A stretch of DNA of 64,000 nt from Cordia subcordata (taxonomy: Eukaryota; Streptophyta; Magnoliopsida; Boraginales; Cordiaceae): contig JAPTOF010000009.1 of assembly GCA_028554755.1 (NCBI GenBank), positions 1,282,501 through 1,346,500 of the forward strand, written 5' to 3'. A program made the translations under genes and the position numbers. Under the pieces are notes generated by a model. It saw only the letters and a list, made by a program, of their open reading frames with translations. It was not told the origin of the DNA and did not search any database. Shown here piece by piece: positions 23,217 to 34,645 of the stretch (position 1 is its first letter; each line of letters opens with the position of its first letter).

Positions 23217-24064
23217 GCATGCCTAGTAGTGAATATGACTTTAATAAAGCATACATGTTGGTTGTTAATTGCTTCTAATGGTGTGATGTGAGCATGATGA
23301 TGTTTGGTAGTTGAATAGATCCTTTTATTCACGAACACCGTGGCTAAAAACATGTATGAATGTGCTAGCAAGTCAAATCTCGATGTAGTGACCTTAGAAT
23401 GATGGTAAGTAATTTAGGGCTAGCCTAGGTCGAGTCTCCTTTGGCTTTAAATCCAGCCAATAAGTTTCAGGATAGGTTTAGTTGACCTTAGCGACACTAG
23501 GTCATGGCTTTAAATCCAACCAATGATTTAGGTACTAGGATAGGTTCATTCTAAGTCACCAAGAAAGGTAAATGGTCACTCTTAAGGCCCTAGGTCATAA
23601 GGACCATGCCATATCTCTAGGAGGCGCTGCCTAGGGACGGACCCGTACGGAGTCCTAAGGGGAAATTAAGACACTATTTAGCAACCTAGTTAAGAGCAAT
23701 CACTAAAGTAAGCCATCGTTCTTTAATCCCATAGCATTTGAGTATAAAATCACCCATTCATAAGTTGAAGTCACCCTAAGACCTTTCCATTTGTTAGTTC
23801 TTCTAGATTAGCTTGTCCCCACTTTTCCATTCCCACAGTTTAGTTTAATTTTCCTTAGTTAGAGCTCCCGACCATCCAAAATCCCAAAAAAAAATAGATA
23901 GTTTAGGTTTCTTTTTAGGCACACTCTAGAACACACACATAGAATCCATTTCACAACATAGCCTCCCTATGGAATCAACCCTGCACTTGCATACACTTTA
24001 CTATGCTGATCTGTGTGCTTGCGGGTCTTTAGAGCTTGCACTCAAAAGATGACAATCAAGCTAT

Positions 24065-24082
24065 TGGTGCCATTTCCAGGGA
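24065..24082 (+). other. Gy6 primer-binding site (tRNA-Asp type, decayed)
   Basis: TGGTGCCATTTCCAGGGA lies six bases inside the LTR. It matches the tRNA-Asp complement with several changes. Confidence 0.75.
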
Positions 24083-24338
24083 GACACGGTGGTTTGCATT
24101 CTTTGTTTGTGTGTTTTGGTAGTTGCTTTTCTTGTTTTCTTGCTTTTCCTTTATAATTTGTTTCATTTTTGCTTATCTTGTTTATTGTTTATATTATCTC
24201 GCTTTAGTTTTTGTTTATCTATTTCAGCTTTTGTTTTTATTTTCAGTAGCCTTTCTAGGATTGTGGTTTATTTGCTGTAGTTTTAGGAATATTGAAGTTT
24301 TCGGGGGTTGAAGTGGCTAGAGTTAGGATAATTTGTGC
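24083..24338 (+). other. Gy6 leader with small hydrophobic ORF
   Basis: A pyrimidine-rich leader. A 63-codon hydrophobic frame spans 24089-24280. Here the start codon is GTG, where the Gy3 copy has ATG. Its length matches the Gy3 and Gy7 copies exactly. Confidence 0.45.
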
Positions 24339-25960
24339 ATCCTTAGTAGGAGATCCCTTAGAAATCCCCTAGTTCCTCTTAATCTCAAACCAAATAGAAT
24401 TGCTAGACATTTTAGGAATTTAGGAGATCTTCTTGAAGAGATGGCCGATCCCAATCATCCTCTTAATCCTCCCAGTCCTCGATAAATCCCATTCCATCTC
24501 ATGATCACCATGGGCATCAAGCTTAAGATCATTTTAAATGAGAACCTCGTAGACCGGACCCACCTAAAGATGAGGAACTCACTCTTACGCAATTCTTTCT
24601 CCCCAAAGCCTTTGAGCTTAATTTGGCAATTCAAATTTCGGGTTTGGGGGAGATGAACTTCGAGATTAAGCCTAAATTGTTAGCCATGCCTCTTTTCTTC
24701 TACGGGAGAAGCAATGAGAGTCCTCTATATCATATCACTAATTTTGTTGAGATGAGTTCCACTCTCCATGTCCTCAATGTCTCCCAAGAGGTCATACGTC
24801 TAAGATTGTTTCCTTTCTCTCTTAAGGACAAGGCAAGGGCTTGGTTGCATTCCTTACCTAATAGTTGTATTACTACATAGGCTAAGCTTCAATCTAAGTT
24901 CTTTCAAAAATTTTATCCCATGGCCATGACGGCCGACCTTAGGACCATCATTATAACTTTCTCCCAACATGATCTAGAATCCTTTGATGAGTCTTGGGAG
25001 AGGTTCAAGGATCTTCTTAGATAATGTCCACATCACAGGTATGACAATCATGACCTACTGCAATATTTCTTTAGAGGTCTAAATGAACAAAATAGGATGA
25101 TGGTCGATGCCGCCTCCGGTAGTGACTTCTATCTTTTGAGACCTACCGAGGCATGGGAGAAAATAGAGTTGATGGCTAAAAATTCTTTTCAAAATTTTGC
25201 CATGAAAAGGTCTAGTCGGGAAGGCAACAAGAGAAGTGTTAGTGAAGTTGGAGTTTCTTTAGATTTACTCGCTAAGGTTGGGGCTTTGATAAATAAGCTA
25301 GATCAATTCATTTCTTTGTCTCTTTCATCCCAAGGTCATAGGACTAGTTCTATAGGTTCTTTCTCTACCCCTTTAGTTGTTGAAGTTTATGCATTGTGTT
25401 CCTACTTAACTTATGAGACTATAGCTTGCCCTTTAGCTTCTCAATTTCCTGAATTCATGAAAGAGCAAGTGCGCGCCACACAAGTTATTCTCGTGAGTAT
25501 AATCCATACTCGAACACATACAATTTAGGTTAGAGGGACAACCCAAAATTTTCTTGGAGACAAGGCTAGCATGAGTCTAGTTTACATCCTCAGGTTCCAC
25601 CTGAGCATCGACCCCATTCTCAATATCCCCCAGGTTTCTATCATCTTAATCAGCCCCATCTCACTAGTGCTCCTCAACCTCAGGCTTTACCTGCTTCTTC
25701 TAGTAGCCAATCTCCAATCAATGACATGATGAAAATAATACAGTTCATTCAGAGCCAGCAACAGGAATTGGTAGAAAATAGGTAGCAAATGGCGAGGTTT
25801 GAGGCACAGTTAGGACAGATTGCTAGTCAGCTAAGCGATAGAGACCCCAAGAAATCACCTTCTTAGCCAAAGATGAATCCTAAAGTCCAGTCCTGTTCCT
25901 CCACCGATACCACTTATCCTTCTTAGGCCCAGGCTAAGGTCGTCACCACTCTTAGGACTA
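24339..25960 (+). pseudogene. Gy6 gag
   Basis: The likely original start (ATG in Gy5 and Gy7) is changed to ATC at 24339. The frame is then readable through RRSLRNPLVPLNL to MADPNHP at 24441. After a frameshift the capsid continues with FYGRSNESPLYHITNFVEMS and RLFPFSLKDKARAWLHSL. Stops include TAG at 24878 (Trp codon in relatives), TAA at 25022 and TAG near 25525. The zinc knuckle near 25384-25430 has lost its first Cys and its His (both Tyr). The C-terminal part is Gln/Pro-rich. It is non-functional. Confidence 0.87.
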
Positions 25961-27300
25961 GTAGGGTGGAAGAATAGGGTAGGAGTTGACTTTGCAGTGC
26001 CTTCACCTAGTGGTCTTTTTGAGTCTAGAGCACCACATAGTAGCCCTATTGAGGGAAATTCTAGAGAGAGTCATATTGAGAGAGATGAGCCTACTAAAGA
26101 CCGTGGAGAGAGTAGTACTTCCTGCCCACATTAGGAGGGAAAGGAGCCTATTAATAATTCCCATGTGTTTAGAGATGTTGAGTTTAGAGTTCCCTTTCCA
26201 TCTGCTTTAGAGAGGGCTACACCTAGTGAGGATTCTAGGTTTTTCAAGGTTTTAGAGCATTTTAAGGACCTTAAAGTCAATCTTCCTTTAATAGATGCAA
26301 TCCTTTCCATTCCCTCTTATTCTAAGTTCTTTAAAGATCTTTGTACAAGGAAACGTATCATCGAATAATCCTAAGAAGGTAAGGCTTAAGGAGAAGGTGA
26401 GTAGTATTTGTACTTCGGGCCTTCCGGACAAAATGTGTGACCCCGGAGCTTTCACCATTCCTTGTAGGATCCGAAAGTCCTAAATTGATCACACCTTGTT
26501 AGATTTAGGATCTAGTGTGAATCTCATTCCCAACTCCATCTATCAGCAGCTAGGTCTAAGTGAGTTGTCCCCTACACATGTTACTCTTTAGCTAGCTGAC
26601 AGGTCTGAGCATAGACCTAGAGGTGTGATAGAGGATGTTATGGTCTAGATAGGTGAGTTCGTGTACCCTATTGACTTCATAGTGTTAGATATGGATTCGG
26701 GACATGACTCTAGACATTTTACGCCCGTCCTTCTAGGTCACCCTTTCCTTGCCATCGTAGATGCCATTATTCATTATAGGTCGGGGTTATTGGAGATGAA
26801 ATTTGGGAATTTGAGATCTACTATGAAGTTTGTCGAGGTGGTGAATAGCGCTAGTATAGAAGAAGAAGATGGAGCAGAGTGCTTTAGAGTTGATGTGATT
26901 GATTCTTGTGTTGAGGATCTTGTAGAGAGAACTATGACCGATAGAGAAGATTTAAGAAAATTTGAGGAATTGATGTCTAGGTTTGATTTAGAGACCTTAG
27001 GGTGGAAATGTGTAGCTTCTTCTTCCTTGATTAAGAGCCATTTGATTGATAAGTCACTTGAGGTTAATCCTTCCAGTCTTGATTCTAGTAATGTCCCCGT
27101 TGATGATGTTGAGGTTGAGTCCCCTTAGTAGAGCTTAGCCCTTCTTTAGAGCTTAAACCCCTTCTCGATCATTTGAAGTATGCATTCCTAGGCCCTAATT
27201 AGACCCTTCCAGTCATCATTGCATCCGATCTTTCTACTGAGCAAGAAGAGCGTCTCTTAGAGGTTCTTAGAAAACATAGGAAGGCTATAAGGTGGAAAAT
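25961..27300 (+). pseudogene. Gy6 protease and linker
   Basis: An aspartic protease relic with its active site in the context LLDLGSSVNLIP near 26494-26530. It is followed by VLDMDSGHDSRHFTPVLLGH (26685-26745), where an ORF is open from 26661 to 27128, and then an acidic linker leading to RT. Stops occur upstream at several places. The order matches Gy5 and Gy7. Confidence 0.83.
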
Positions 27301-28300
27301 TGATGATTTGAGAGGTATTGACCCTTTGGTTTATATGTATCGTATTCACCTTGAAGATGGAACTGTTCCTTCTAGGGAGATATAAAGGAGGCTAAACCCA
27401 CACATAAGCGAAGTAGTTAAGAAAGAGATCATTAAGCTTTTAGATGCATGCATTATTTATCCAATCTCCGATGGTAAGTGGGTTAGCCCAGTCCACGTTA
27501 TCCCTAAGTAGTCCGGGATCACGGTTGTGGAGAACGAGAGAGGAGAGCTTATCCCTACATGTACTCCTACGGTATGGAGAGTTTGTATTGATTATAGGAA
27601 GCTCAACTCCAAAACTAGGAAGGATCATTTCCCATTGCCTTTTCTAGATTAGATTTTAGATACAGTGGCTGCGCATAGCTACTATTGTTTTCTAAATGGT
27701 TATTCTGGTTATAATCAGATCCCCGTGTTTCTCGAGAACCAGGAGAAGACCACTTTACTTGTGCCTATGGCACTTTTGCCTATAGGAGAATGCCCTTCGA
27801 TCTTTATAATGCTCTATCGACTTTCCAGAGATGTATGATGGCCATTTTTAGTAACATGATTGAGAGGCATTTAGAGATATTCATGGATGATTTCTTAGTT
27901 TTGGTGATAGTTTTGAAGACTGCTTGAGTCGTGTCTCTTTAATATTAAACCGATATGTGAAGAAGAATCTAGTGTTGAGTTGGGAGAAATCCCATTTCAT
28001 GGTACAAAGAGGGATAGTGTTGGGTCATATAGTTTCATCAATGGTATTCGAGTTGACCCAGCTAAGGTAGAATTGATTGAAAAGTTGCCTATCCCTAAGT
28101 GTGTCAAGGATGTTAGATCTTTTCTAGGACATGCAGGATTCTACTGTAGATTCATTAAGGATTTTATCCACATTGCATGTCCCTTGTCTAGGCTCCTAGC
28201 ACAAGATGTCCCTTTTGACTTTGATGAGTAGTGTGTTAGGGCTTTCAATAGGCTTAAATCCTTATTGTCTACATCCCCGATTATCCAACCGCCTAACTAC
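27301..28300 (+). pseudogene. Gy6 reverse transcriptase
   Basis: RT motifs include RRLNPHISEVVKKEIIKL-like sequence near 27390-27440, DYRKLNSKTRKDHFP near 27590, and the catalytic box FMDDF near 27880-27896. After a frameshift, [12 protein letters not shown] and FLGHAGFYCRF follow near 28050-28150. Stops include TAA near 27384 and TAG near 27509, 27648 and 28229. Confidence 0.87.
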
Positions 28301-28645
28301 AGTCTCCCATTTAAGGTTATGTGTGATGCATTTGATTATGCAATATGAGCTGCTTTAGGTCAAAGAAAGGATAAGTTGCCCCATGTTGTGTACTATGCAA
28401 GCAAGACTCTTGATGAAGCCTAAAATAATTATACCATCACGGAAAAAGAGCTTCTAGCAATAGTCTTCTCCCTTGACTAGTTTAGGTCATACATCATAGG
28501 ATCCAAAGTGATTGTCTACACCGATCATGTGATATTGAAGTATTTGTTGTCTAAGAAAGAGTCTAAGCCCCACTTGATTAGGTGATTGCTCCTCTTTCAA
28601 GAGTTTACATTGAAATCCAGGATAAGAAGGGTAGAGAAAATTTAG
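28301..28645 (+). pseudogene. Gy6 RNase H
   Basis: This spans the region with [29 protein letters not shown] and [10 protein letters not shown]. The Ser of the usual DASD is changed (Phe), a TGA follows it near 28347, and further stops are at 28422, 28479 and 28584. It is inactive. Confidence 0.82.
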
Positions 28646-29361
28646 TTGCGGATGTCCCGTCTTGTTAACGAGTCTTCTAGTGATCTATCCCCTTTTCATG
28701 ATTCATTTCTCGATGAGCAATTGTTTGCCGTCTCTCATCACACACCTTGGTTTGCTCATATTGTTAATTATCTTACCACAGGGCGTTTTCCTTCCCATTG
28801 GGAGAAGAGAGAAAAAGATAGGTTCCTAGCACAAGTTAGGCATTTCTTTTGGGAGGATCCTTATCTTTTTAAAGTGTGTGCGGATCAAATGATTCATCGG
28901 TGTATGCTCGAGGATGAGTTTGAGAGCGTTTTGAGCATGTGTCATGATGAGGGGTGTGGGGGTCATTTTAGTAGGAAGAAGACTGCCGCAAAGGTCTTGC
29001 AAAGTGGATTATTTTGGCCCACTCTCTTTAGGGCTGCCCAAGAGTATAGTAAAAAGTGTTTTAGATGTCAACAATTCGGGTCTATCTCTAGGAGAAACAT
29101 GACGCCTTTATCCCTTATTCTTCCATGTGAGTTATTTGATGTTTGGGGTATAGATTTCATGGGTCTATTTCCACCTTTCTTTAGGTACCAATACATTTTA
29201 GTGGCCATTGATTATGTGTCCAAATAGGTTGAGGCAATTCCCATACGTACTAATGACCATAGGGTAGTGGTTAAGTTCATTAAGGAGAACATTTTCTCTA
29301 GATTTTGAGTCCCTAGGGTCTTGATTAGTGATAAGGGTTTACATTTTCACCATAGGACTTT
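28646..29361 (+). pseudogene. Gy6 integrase, C-terminal half deleted
   Basis: The HHCC finger is present (CHDEGCGGHF then CFRCQQ, 28935-29085), as are the first catalytic Asp (WGIDFMG, 29140-29160) and the second (LISDKG near 29322). The sequence then jumps directly into the 3' untranslated region at about 29361. The catalytic Glu and the C-terminal domain, about 0.9 kb by comparison with Gy7, are missing. Confidence 0.88.
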
Positions 29362-30099
29362 GTGAGTGTTTGTGAATTCTTTTACTAATCTTGTGAATTG
29401 TGAGTGTTTGTGAATTATAAGGACTTTGATTACTCATCTTGTTTTCTTTGTGAGTGTTTGTGAATTGTAAGTTACAGGATTAGTAGTATGGTGATTTATC
29501 ATTGGCATGAAAAGCTTTGAAGAAGATGCAAGGTTGTATCTATCCTTTCTCCACTTGTTCCCTATGTTTTTACCCAATTCCCACCACCCTTGCTTGATTT
29601 GTAATGTCAATTTGCTTGTTTATGTGTTTTGATCTATTCGCTTAAGGACAAGCAAAGTTTAGGTTTGGATTGTAGGTGCTTGGTTTTCTTGTTTTATATT
29701 TTGTCTAGGGTCGATTGCATTATGTGCTTAAAAATGGTGAAAATTTTTCAATTTTAATGCTTGTGGAGTAATTTATTTCTTTGTTGATCATTGTGATTGA
29801 CTCTATTGATTGGTGAATATGAGATGCATTGTGGGGAAATGAATAGAGTGGTTTGAAAGCTACGTCTTAGAGGGGATGCCTTTCAAAGTTTTGGGGACTG
29901 AGGACCTTTAACGAATGACCCTTGTAGCCTTTCCATAACTAAGTAGGAAAAAGTGTTGAAAAAAGGGTTGTTGATGTGAGTGCCCATTCCTTGATTGGTT
30001 CTTTTTTTATGTGCCAAAGCCTTCTTTTTCTTTTCTTTTTGTGAATATGATGCAAAGTATGAAAAATAAAAAAAAATTGAATTGAAAAAGGCACAAAGG

Positions 30100-30132
<33 letters not shown>

Positions 30133-30608
30133 AAGGTGAAAAAAGAGGAAAAGCCAAGGGCACCAAAACGTTTTGTGAGTAAGTGCATAAGTGACACAAT
30201 GTCAACATAGCACATGCTATCATCTTTATAGATATGTGACTAAGGCTTTTTATAAGCCATTGTGCATGTATATTCTCTCTTCTTGTCTTTGAGGCTTTGT
30301 GCATGTTGGGGAGGCCATGCTAGTTGAGGGGGCGCGAAATATCAACATCCCAAGTGTGTGAGTTAGAATCCTAGGCTCGTGGTGGTTTGGCTACTTGGGA
30401 AATTCCTACAAGGAACGAGACCTCTTATGAGTAGAGGGAAAATCCAAAGAGTCTTAGGGATCTTTCCACAATAGGAATACCCCCTTCATACTTCTTAGAC
30501 TAACTTGGATAGAGAGTCAATCCCTTATGTAACCCTTGGCATCAGCTTTAGAAATAAACTTAAGATTAGGCTTGCTTGGGGACAAGCAAAGAGAAGGTTT
30601 GGGGGTGT
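29362..30608 (+). other. Gy6 3' untranslated region and polypurine tract
   Basis: Non-coding. It opens with three copies of TGAGTGTTTGTGAATT (29363, 29401, 29451) at the deletion scar. The A-rich tract at 30060-30150 includes an expanded TA run at 30106-30132. The polypurine tract GGTTTGGGGGTGT ends at 30608. The minus strand carries antisense ORF relics at 29883-30304. Confidence 0.78.
30106..30132. repeat. TA microsatellite
   Basis: About 13 TA units lie inside the A-rich tract. The same place in Gy7 has a shorter run (60169-60182). Confidence 0.9.
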
Positions 30609-32443
30609 TGATGTGTTGCGTTTTCGTGTGTGTTTGCATCGTTATTTGCCTTTGATTAAGAGGGATTAAGTGCTCATAAAGGTGCATTGGTGTAGTGCTT
30701 TTGATAAGAACAAGCTTAAGTGTAAACAAATGTATATATTGAGTTTAAGAGACAAATTGCTACACTAATTACTTGTTTTCAATGATTTAGGTGAACTTTG
30801 GGTTAAGATCGAGATTGGTGATGATAGGTGATGAAGATAGGAGATGTATAGGTCAAAAAGAAAAGATCAGAGGTCGGAAAGACAAAGAATGAAGGAAGGA
30901 AGTCAGCCGGACAACCTAAGAAGAAGGAGCCGGTCGACCCCACTCCAGAGAGGTGCTCAAAATATCCGGACAACCACTAGGTCGGCCGGCCAATCCAAAG
31001 AGTATCACTAAAAAGTCGGTCGACCTAAAAGGAGGAGCCGGTCGATCGGCAGTGCGTAAAGAGCTGATATAATAGCCCTATTTTCAAACTTAAACGGGGA
31101 ATCTTTTTTGACAATTCTAGATAGGATCTTAACACTCCCATCACACACACACACTTCACCTTAGTCTTCACCCACATCACACACTATCTCTTACATATTT
31201 CATCACCTTGAAGCAAGAGAATTTAAAGGGTTTCAAACATTTGGATTCAAGTTTGCTCAAGAGCTTTGTGCAAGATTAGCTAGGAGGAAAGGGAAGCTTT
31301 ATAAACTCTCTTTCATTCTATCTTTTATTATGATTGAGTAGACTTGTGTAAGGTGATTTCACTTATGTAATAGGTTAGCTATATACTCTTATGATATGGG
31401 ATTAAATGGCTGAATATATACATGTTTGATTTTCTTATTCAAATGGTTATTTTCTCATTTATGTCTAAGTGTTTGATTAAATGCCTAAATGAGTAGCATG
31501 TGTATAAATTGAAGTCTATTTATTATTAAACACATCTAATCCATGCCATAATCATGTCTATGTGTTTATATGTGAATGCTATGAAGTGGGTAATACTTAT
31601 ATTCATGTCTATGTGTATATTTGCAAGCCTAGTAGTGAATATGACTTTAATAACACATACATGTTGGTTGTTAATTGCTTCCAATGGTGTAATGTAAGCA
31701 TGACGATGTTTGGTAGTTGAATAGATCCTTTTATTCATGCACACCTTGACCAAGAACATGTATGAATGTGCTAGCAAGTCAAATCTCGTAGTAGTGACCT
31801 TAGAATAACGGTAAGTAATTTAGGGCCAGTCTAGGTCGAGTCTCCTTTGGCTTTAAATCCAGCCAATAGGTTTCAGGATAGGTTTAGTCGACCTTAGAGA
31901 CACTAGGTCTTGGCTTTAAATCCAACCAATGATTTAGGTACTAGGGTAGGTTCATTCTAAGTCACCTAGAAAGCTAAATGGTCACTCTTAAGGCCCTAGG
32001 TCATAAGGACCACACCGTAGCTTTAGGAGGCGCTGCCTAGAGACAGACCCGTACAGAGTCCTAGGGGGAAATTATAGTTAAGAGCAATCACTGAAGTAAG
32101 CCATTGTTCTTTAATCCCATAGCATTTGAGTATAGAATTCATAAGTTAAAGTCACCCTAACACCTTTCCATTTGTTAGTTCTTCTAGATTAGCTTGTCCC
32201 CACTTTTCCATTCCCATAGTTTAGTTTAATTTTCCTTAGTTAGAGCTCTCGACCATCCAAAATCCCAAAAAAAAAAAATTAGATAGTTTAGGTTTCTTTT
32301 TAAGCACACTCTAGAACACACACGTAGAATCCATCTCACAACATAGCCTTCCTGTGGAATCGACCCCGTACTTGCATACACTTTACTATACCGATCCGTG
32401 TGCTTGCCGATCTTTAGAGCTTGCACTTAAAAGACGACGATCA
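30609..32443 (+). repeat. Gy6 3' LTR (1835 bp)
   Basis: It starts TGATGTGTTGCG and ends GACGACGATCA, directly followed by the TGATA duplication. It has a GTCGACC-type U3 block at 30920-31050 and a TATAATAG box at 31068. Confidence 0.92.
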
Positions 32444-32448
32444 TGATA
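32444..32448 (+). repeat. Target-site duplication of Gy6, right copy
   Basis: TGATA, identical to 22173-22177. Confidence 0.9.
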
Positions 32449-32977
32449 CGACCACTAGGCAAAGAATGATACCAAGACTTAGCCTTATTTTTAAGGGTAA
32501 ATGGAAATAACCTAAGATGAATGACCTCTTGAGATACATTGGGGACGTGAAGGATGAAACTCATCTCTATAAAATTGGTAATATGGTCTAAGGGATTCTC
32601 ATTGTTCCTCTCACTAAAGGAATGAAGCATAGCTAAGATGTTAGGCCTAATCTCGAAATTTGCCTCCCCCAACCTTGAAACATTAATAGCAAAATTAGGC
32701 TTAAAGGCATTGGGGAGGAAGAATTCCCTAAATGTTGACTCATCATCTATGTGTGGTCCGGTCTAAGGGGCTCTTGTCTAAAATGATCTTAGGCTTGATG
32801 CGTATAGTAATCATATGGTGGAATGGGAATCATAGGGGGAATGGGAGCGATAGGAGGATTATTTGGATCGGCCATCTCCTTAAGAAGATTGCCTAAATTC
32901 TTAATGTATCGTGTGATCCTATTGGGTTCAGGATTAAAGGGAATTAAGGGATTCCTAAGGGATCTTCTACCAAGCAT
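32444..32977 (-). pseudogene. Gy5 gag, N-terminal part
   Basis: It starts at an ATG at 32977 (MLGRRSLRNPLIPFN) and is open through MADPNNPP at 32875 to a stop near 32790. The capsid frame is then open from 32672 to the Gy6 junction and ends in KSWYHSLPSGRI. This copy gives the clearest view of the N-terminal extension, because Gy3, Gy6 and Gy7 have lost it or shifted frame there. Confidence 0.82.
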
Positions 32978-33255
32978 GTAACACTATCCTAACTCCAACC
33001 ACTTCAACCCTTAAAACTTCAACAATAACCAAAATCTACAACAACAAAGCCACAAACCTATGGATCTACTAAAAACAAAAATCAAAATCAAAAAATAAGA
33101 AAAGCAAATACACAAACTATGCTAAGCACGGAAAGTAAACACAAAAGATCAAAGAAACTAAATTCAAAGAAAGATAAATAACTACTAAAGTAAGCTAACA
33201 AAATAAAGTTAAACAAACAAAAGAGCAACTACTAAAGAACATAAACCACTGTGCC
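32978..33255 (-). other. Gy5 leader
   Basis: A T-rich leader on the minus strand between primer site and gag. The small hydrophobic frame of Gy3, Gy6 and Gy7 is closed here by an early TAG. Confidence 0.6.
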
Positions 33256-33273
33256 TCCCTGGTAATAGTGCCA
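33256..33273 (-). other. Gy5 primer-binding site (decayed)
   Basis: On the minus strand this reads TGGCACTATTACCAGGGA, a decayed tRNA-Asp complement at the expected distance from the LTR end. Confidence 0.7.
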
Positions 33274-33892
33274 AGAAATTTATGTGTCTCTACCTTAAAG
33301 ACCCGTAAGCACATGGGTCAGTGCAATATAGTGGATGCAAGTGCAAATGTCGAACCACATGGAGGCTATTGTGAGAAAGGGATTCTATGTGTGTGTCCTA
33401 GATAGTGCCTAAAAGAAAACCTACCCTAATTAAATTTTTGGTATTCTTAGATATATTGGGAGCTCAAGGGAAAGAAAAAACAAAAGAATTACACTATGGG
33501 AATTGGGGATAGGAAATGGGGAAACAAGTAAACTAAAGGGGAATTAACAATTGAAAGAGGTTAGGATGACTTTCACTTGCTAATGGGTGATTCTAGACTT
33601 CTATTAGCTAGATTTAAGCTAAAGAGGGTTCAATCTAGACTAGTCCTAAGTCGTACATCGTCGTTCTAAATAGTAGGTTATTGACTTATGTGTGCAATCC
33701 TACGTGTTCTAGCTTATGTTGTTGTCAATACATCGACCTATTCACTATCGAAACATCATCATGCTTGATTTACACCATTATTAGCAATTGGGTACGAACA
33801 TGTTGGCAAGATTGGAGTTATATTCATTATAAAGCATACTTATACTCACTTAGACATGAACAAAGGAAACCTATTTCATACAATCCATAATT

Positions 33893-34160
33893 GTGTGTTT
33901 GGAATGATCTTATTCTAAAATGCTTATCCTATTGAAATTTGGAGATATCTTATAAGATTTAAGATATCTTATCACATGCACCATGCATTTTATAGTTGTG
34001 AAAAATAAGATAGGATGGATATCTTATTTCTTATAAGATAAAAAGTATGGTTTTGTTTTGAATTTTTATAGAATGCATGATAAGATTTCTTAAATCTTAT
34101 AAGATATACCGTCATTTTAATAAGATAAGCATCTTAAAATAAGACTATAACAAACAGAGC
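33893..34160. mobile_element. MITE-like insert in Gy5 LTR
   Basis: The ends form imperfect terminal inverted repeats of about 36 bp. The left reads GTGTGTTTGGAATGATC..., and the complement of the right reads GCTCTGTTTGTTATAG...; both run into ATGCTTATC. The interior is AT-rich and full of smaller inverted repeats built from CTTATAAGAT/AGATATCTTAT. It has no ORF. It interrupts sequence that is continuous in other LTRs of the family. I could not fix the target duplication, so the superfamily is open. Confidence 0.65.
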
Positions 34161-34637
34161 AAAATAAACATATAGACATTCACATTAGATGGATTAAAGA
34201 TGTTCTATAGCAAACAAACTCCAATTTATACACATACTACTCATCTAGGCATTTAATCAAACGTGTAGAAATGTATTGATAAAAAGTCATTATCATGAAG
34301 AATAAAGTATGTACTTATATATAAGCCATGAAAATCCCATAACATAAGAGTTTTAAATCAACTCATCACACAAGCTAAATCACCCTAATCTAGTCTACTC
34401 AAACATAAATATAACAAGAGTAATGAAGCAACTCCCCTTCCATCCTAGAGAATCTTGTATAATTTTTGAACAAATATCTTCCAAAAGTTGTTAAATCCCT
34501 TCAAACAAGCTTGAATCAAAGTGAGAAGTATGCGAAAAATTAGTGTGACATGGGTGAGTTAGGGTTTTATGTGTGTGAAAAGTGGTTGTGAAGTGTGTGT
34601 ATGCATGGATTCTCTTTTTTCAGCAAAAATCAGGCTG

Positions 34638-34645
34638 TATTTATA
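34638..34645 (-). promoter_or_regulatory. TATA box, Gy5 LTR
   Basis: TATAAATA on the minus strand, just after the GTCGACC-type block. Confidence 0.55.

Larger units (their letters stand above)
22178..24058 (+). repeat. Gy6 5' LTR (1881 bp)
   Basis: It starts TGATGTGTTATG and ends GATGACAATCA. A GTCGACC-type U3 block lies at 22500-22600. It is 46 bp longer than the 3' LTR, largely because of a 45-bp tandem duplication at 23127-23216. Confidence 0.92.
22178..32443 (+). mobile_element. Gy6: near-complete gypsy element (10,266 bp)
   Basis: It has two LTRs (22178-24058 and 30609-32443), a primer site, leader, gag, protease, RT, RNase H, a truncated integrase, a 3' untranslated region and a polypurine tract, all on the plus strand. 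It is flanked by a perfect TGATA duplication and inserted in the gag of Gy5. Stops throughout gag-pol and an integrase deletion make it inactive. Confidence 0.93.

Noticed and set aside
23900..24060. CRISPR-like or direct-repeat array
   Set aside because: Similarity among the many LTR ends is dispersed through the window and there are no regularly spaced repeats.
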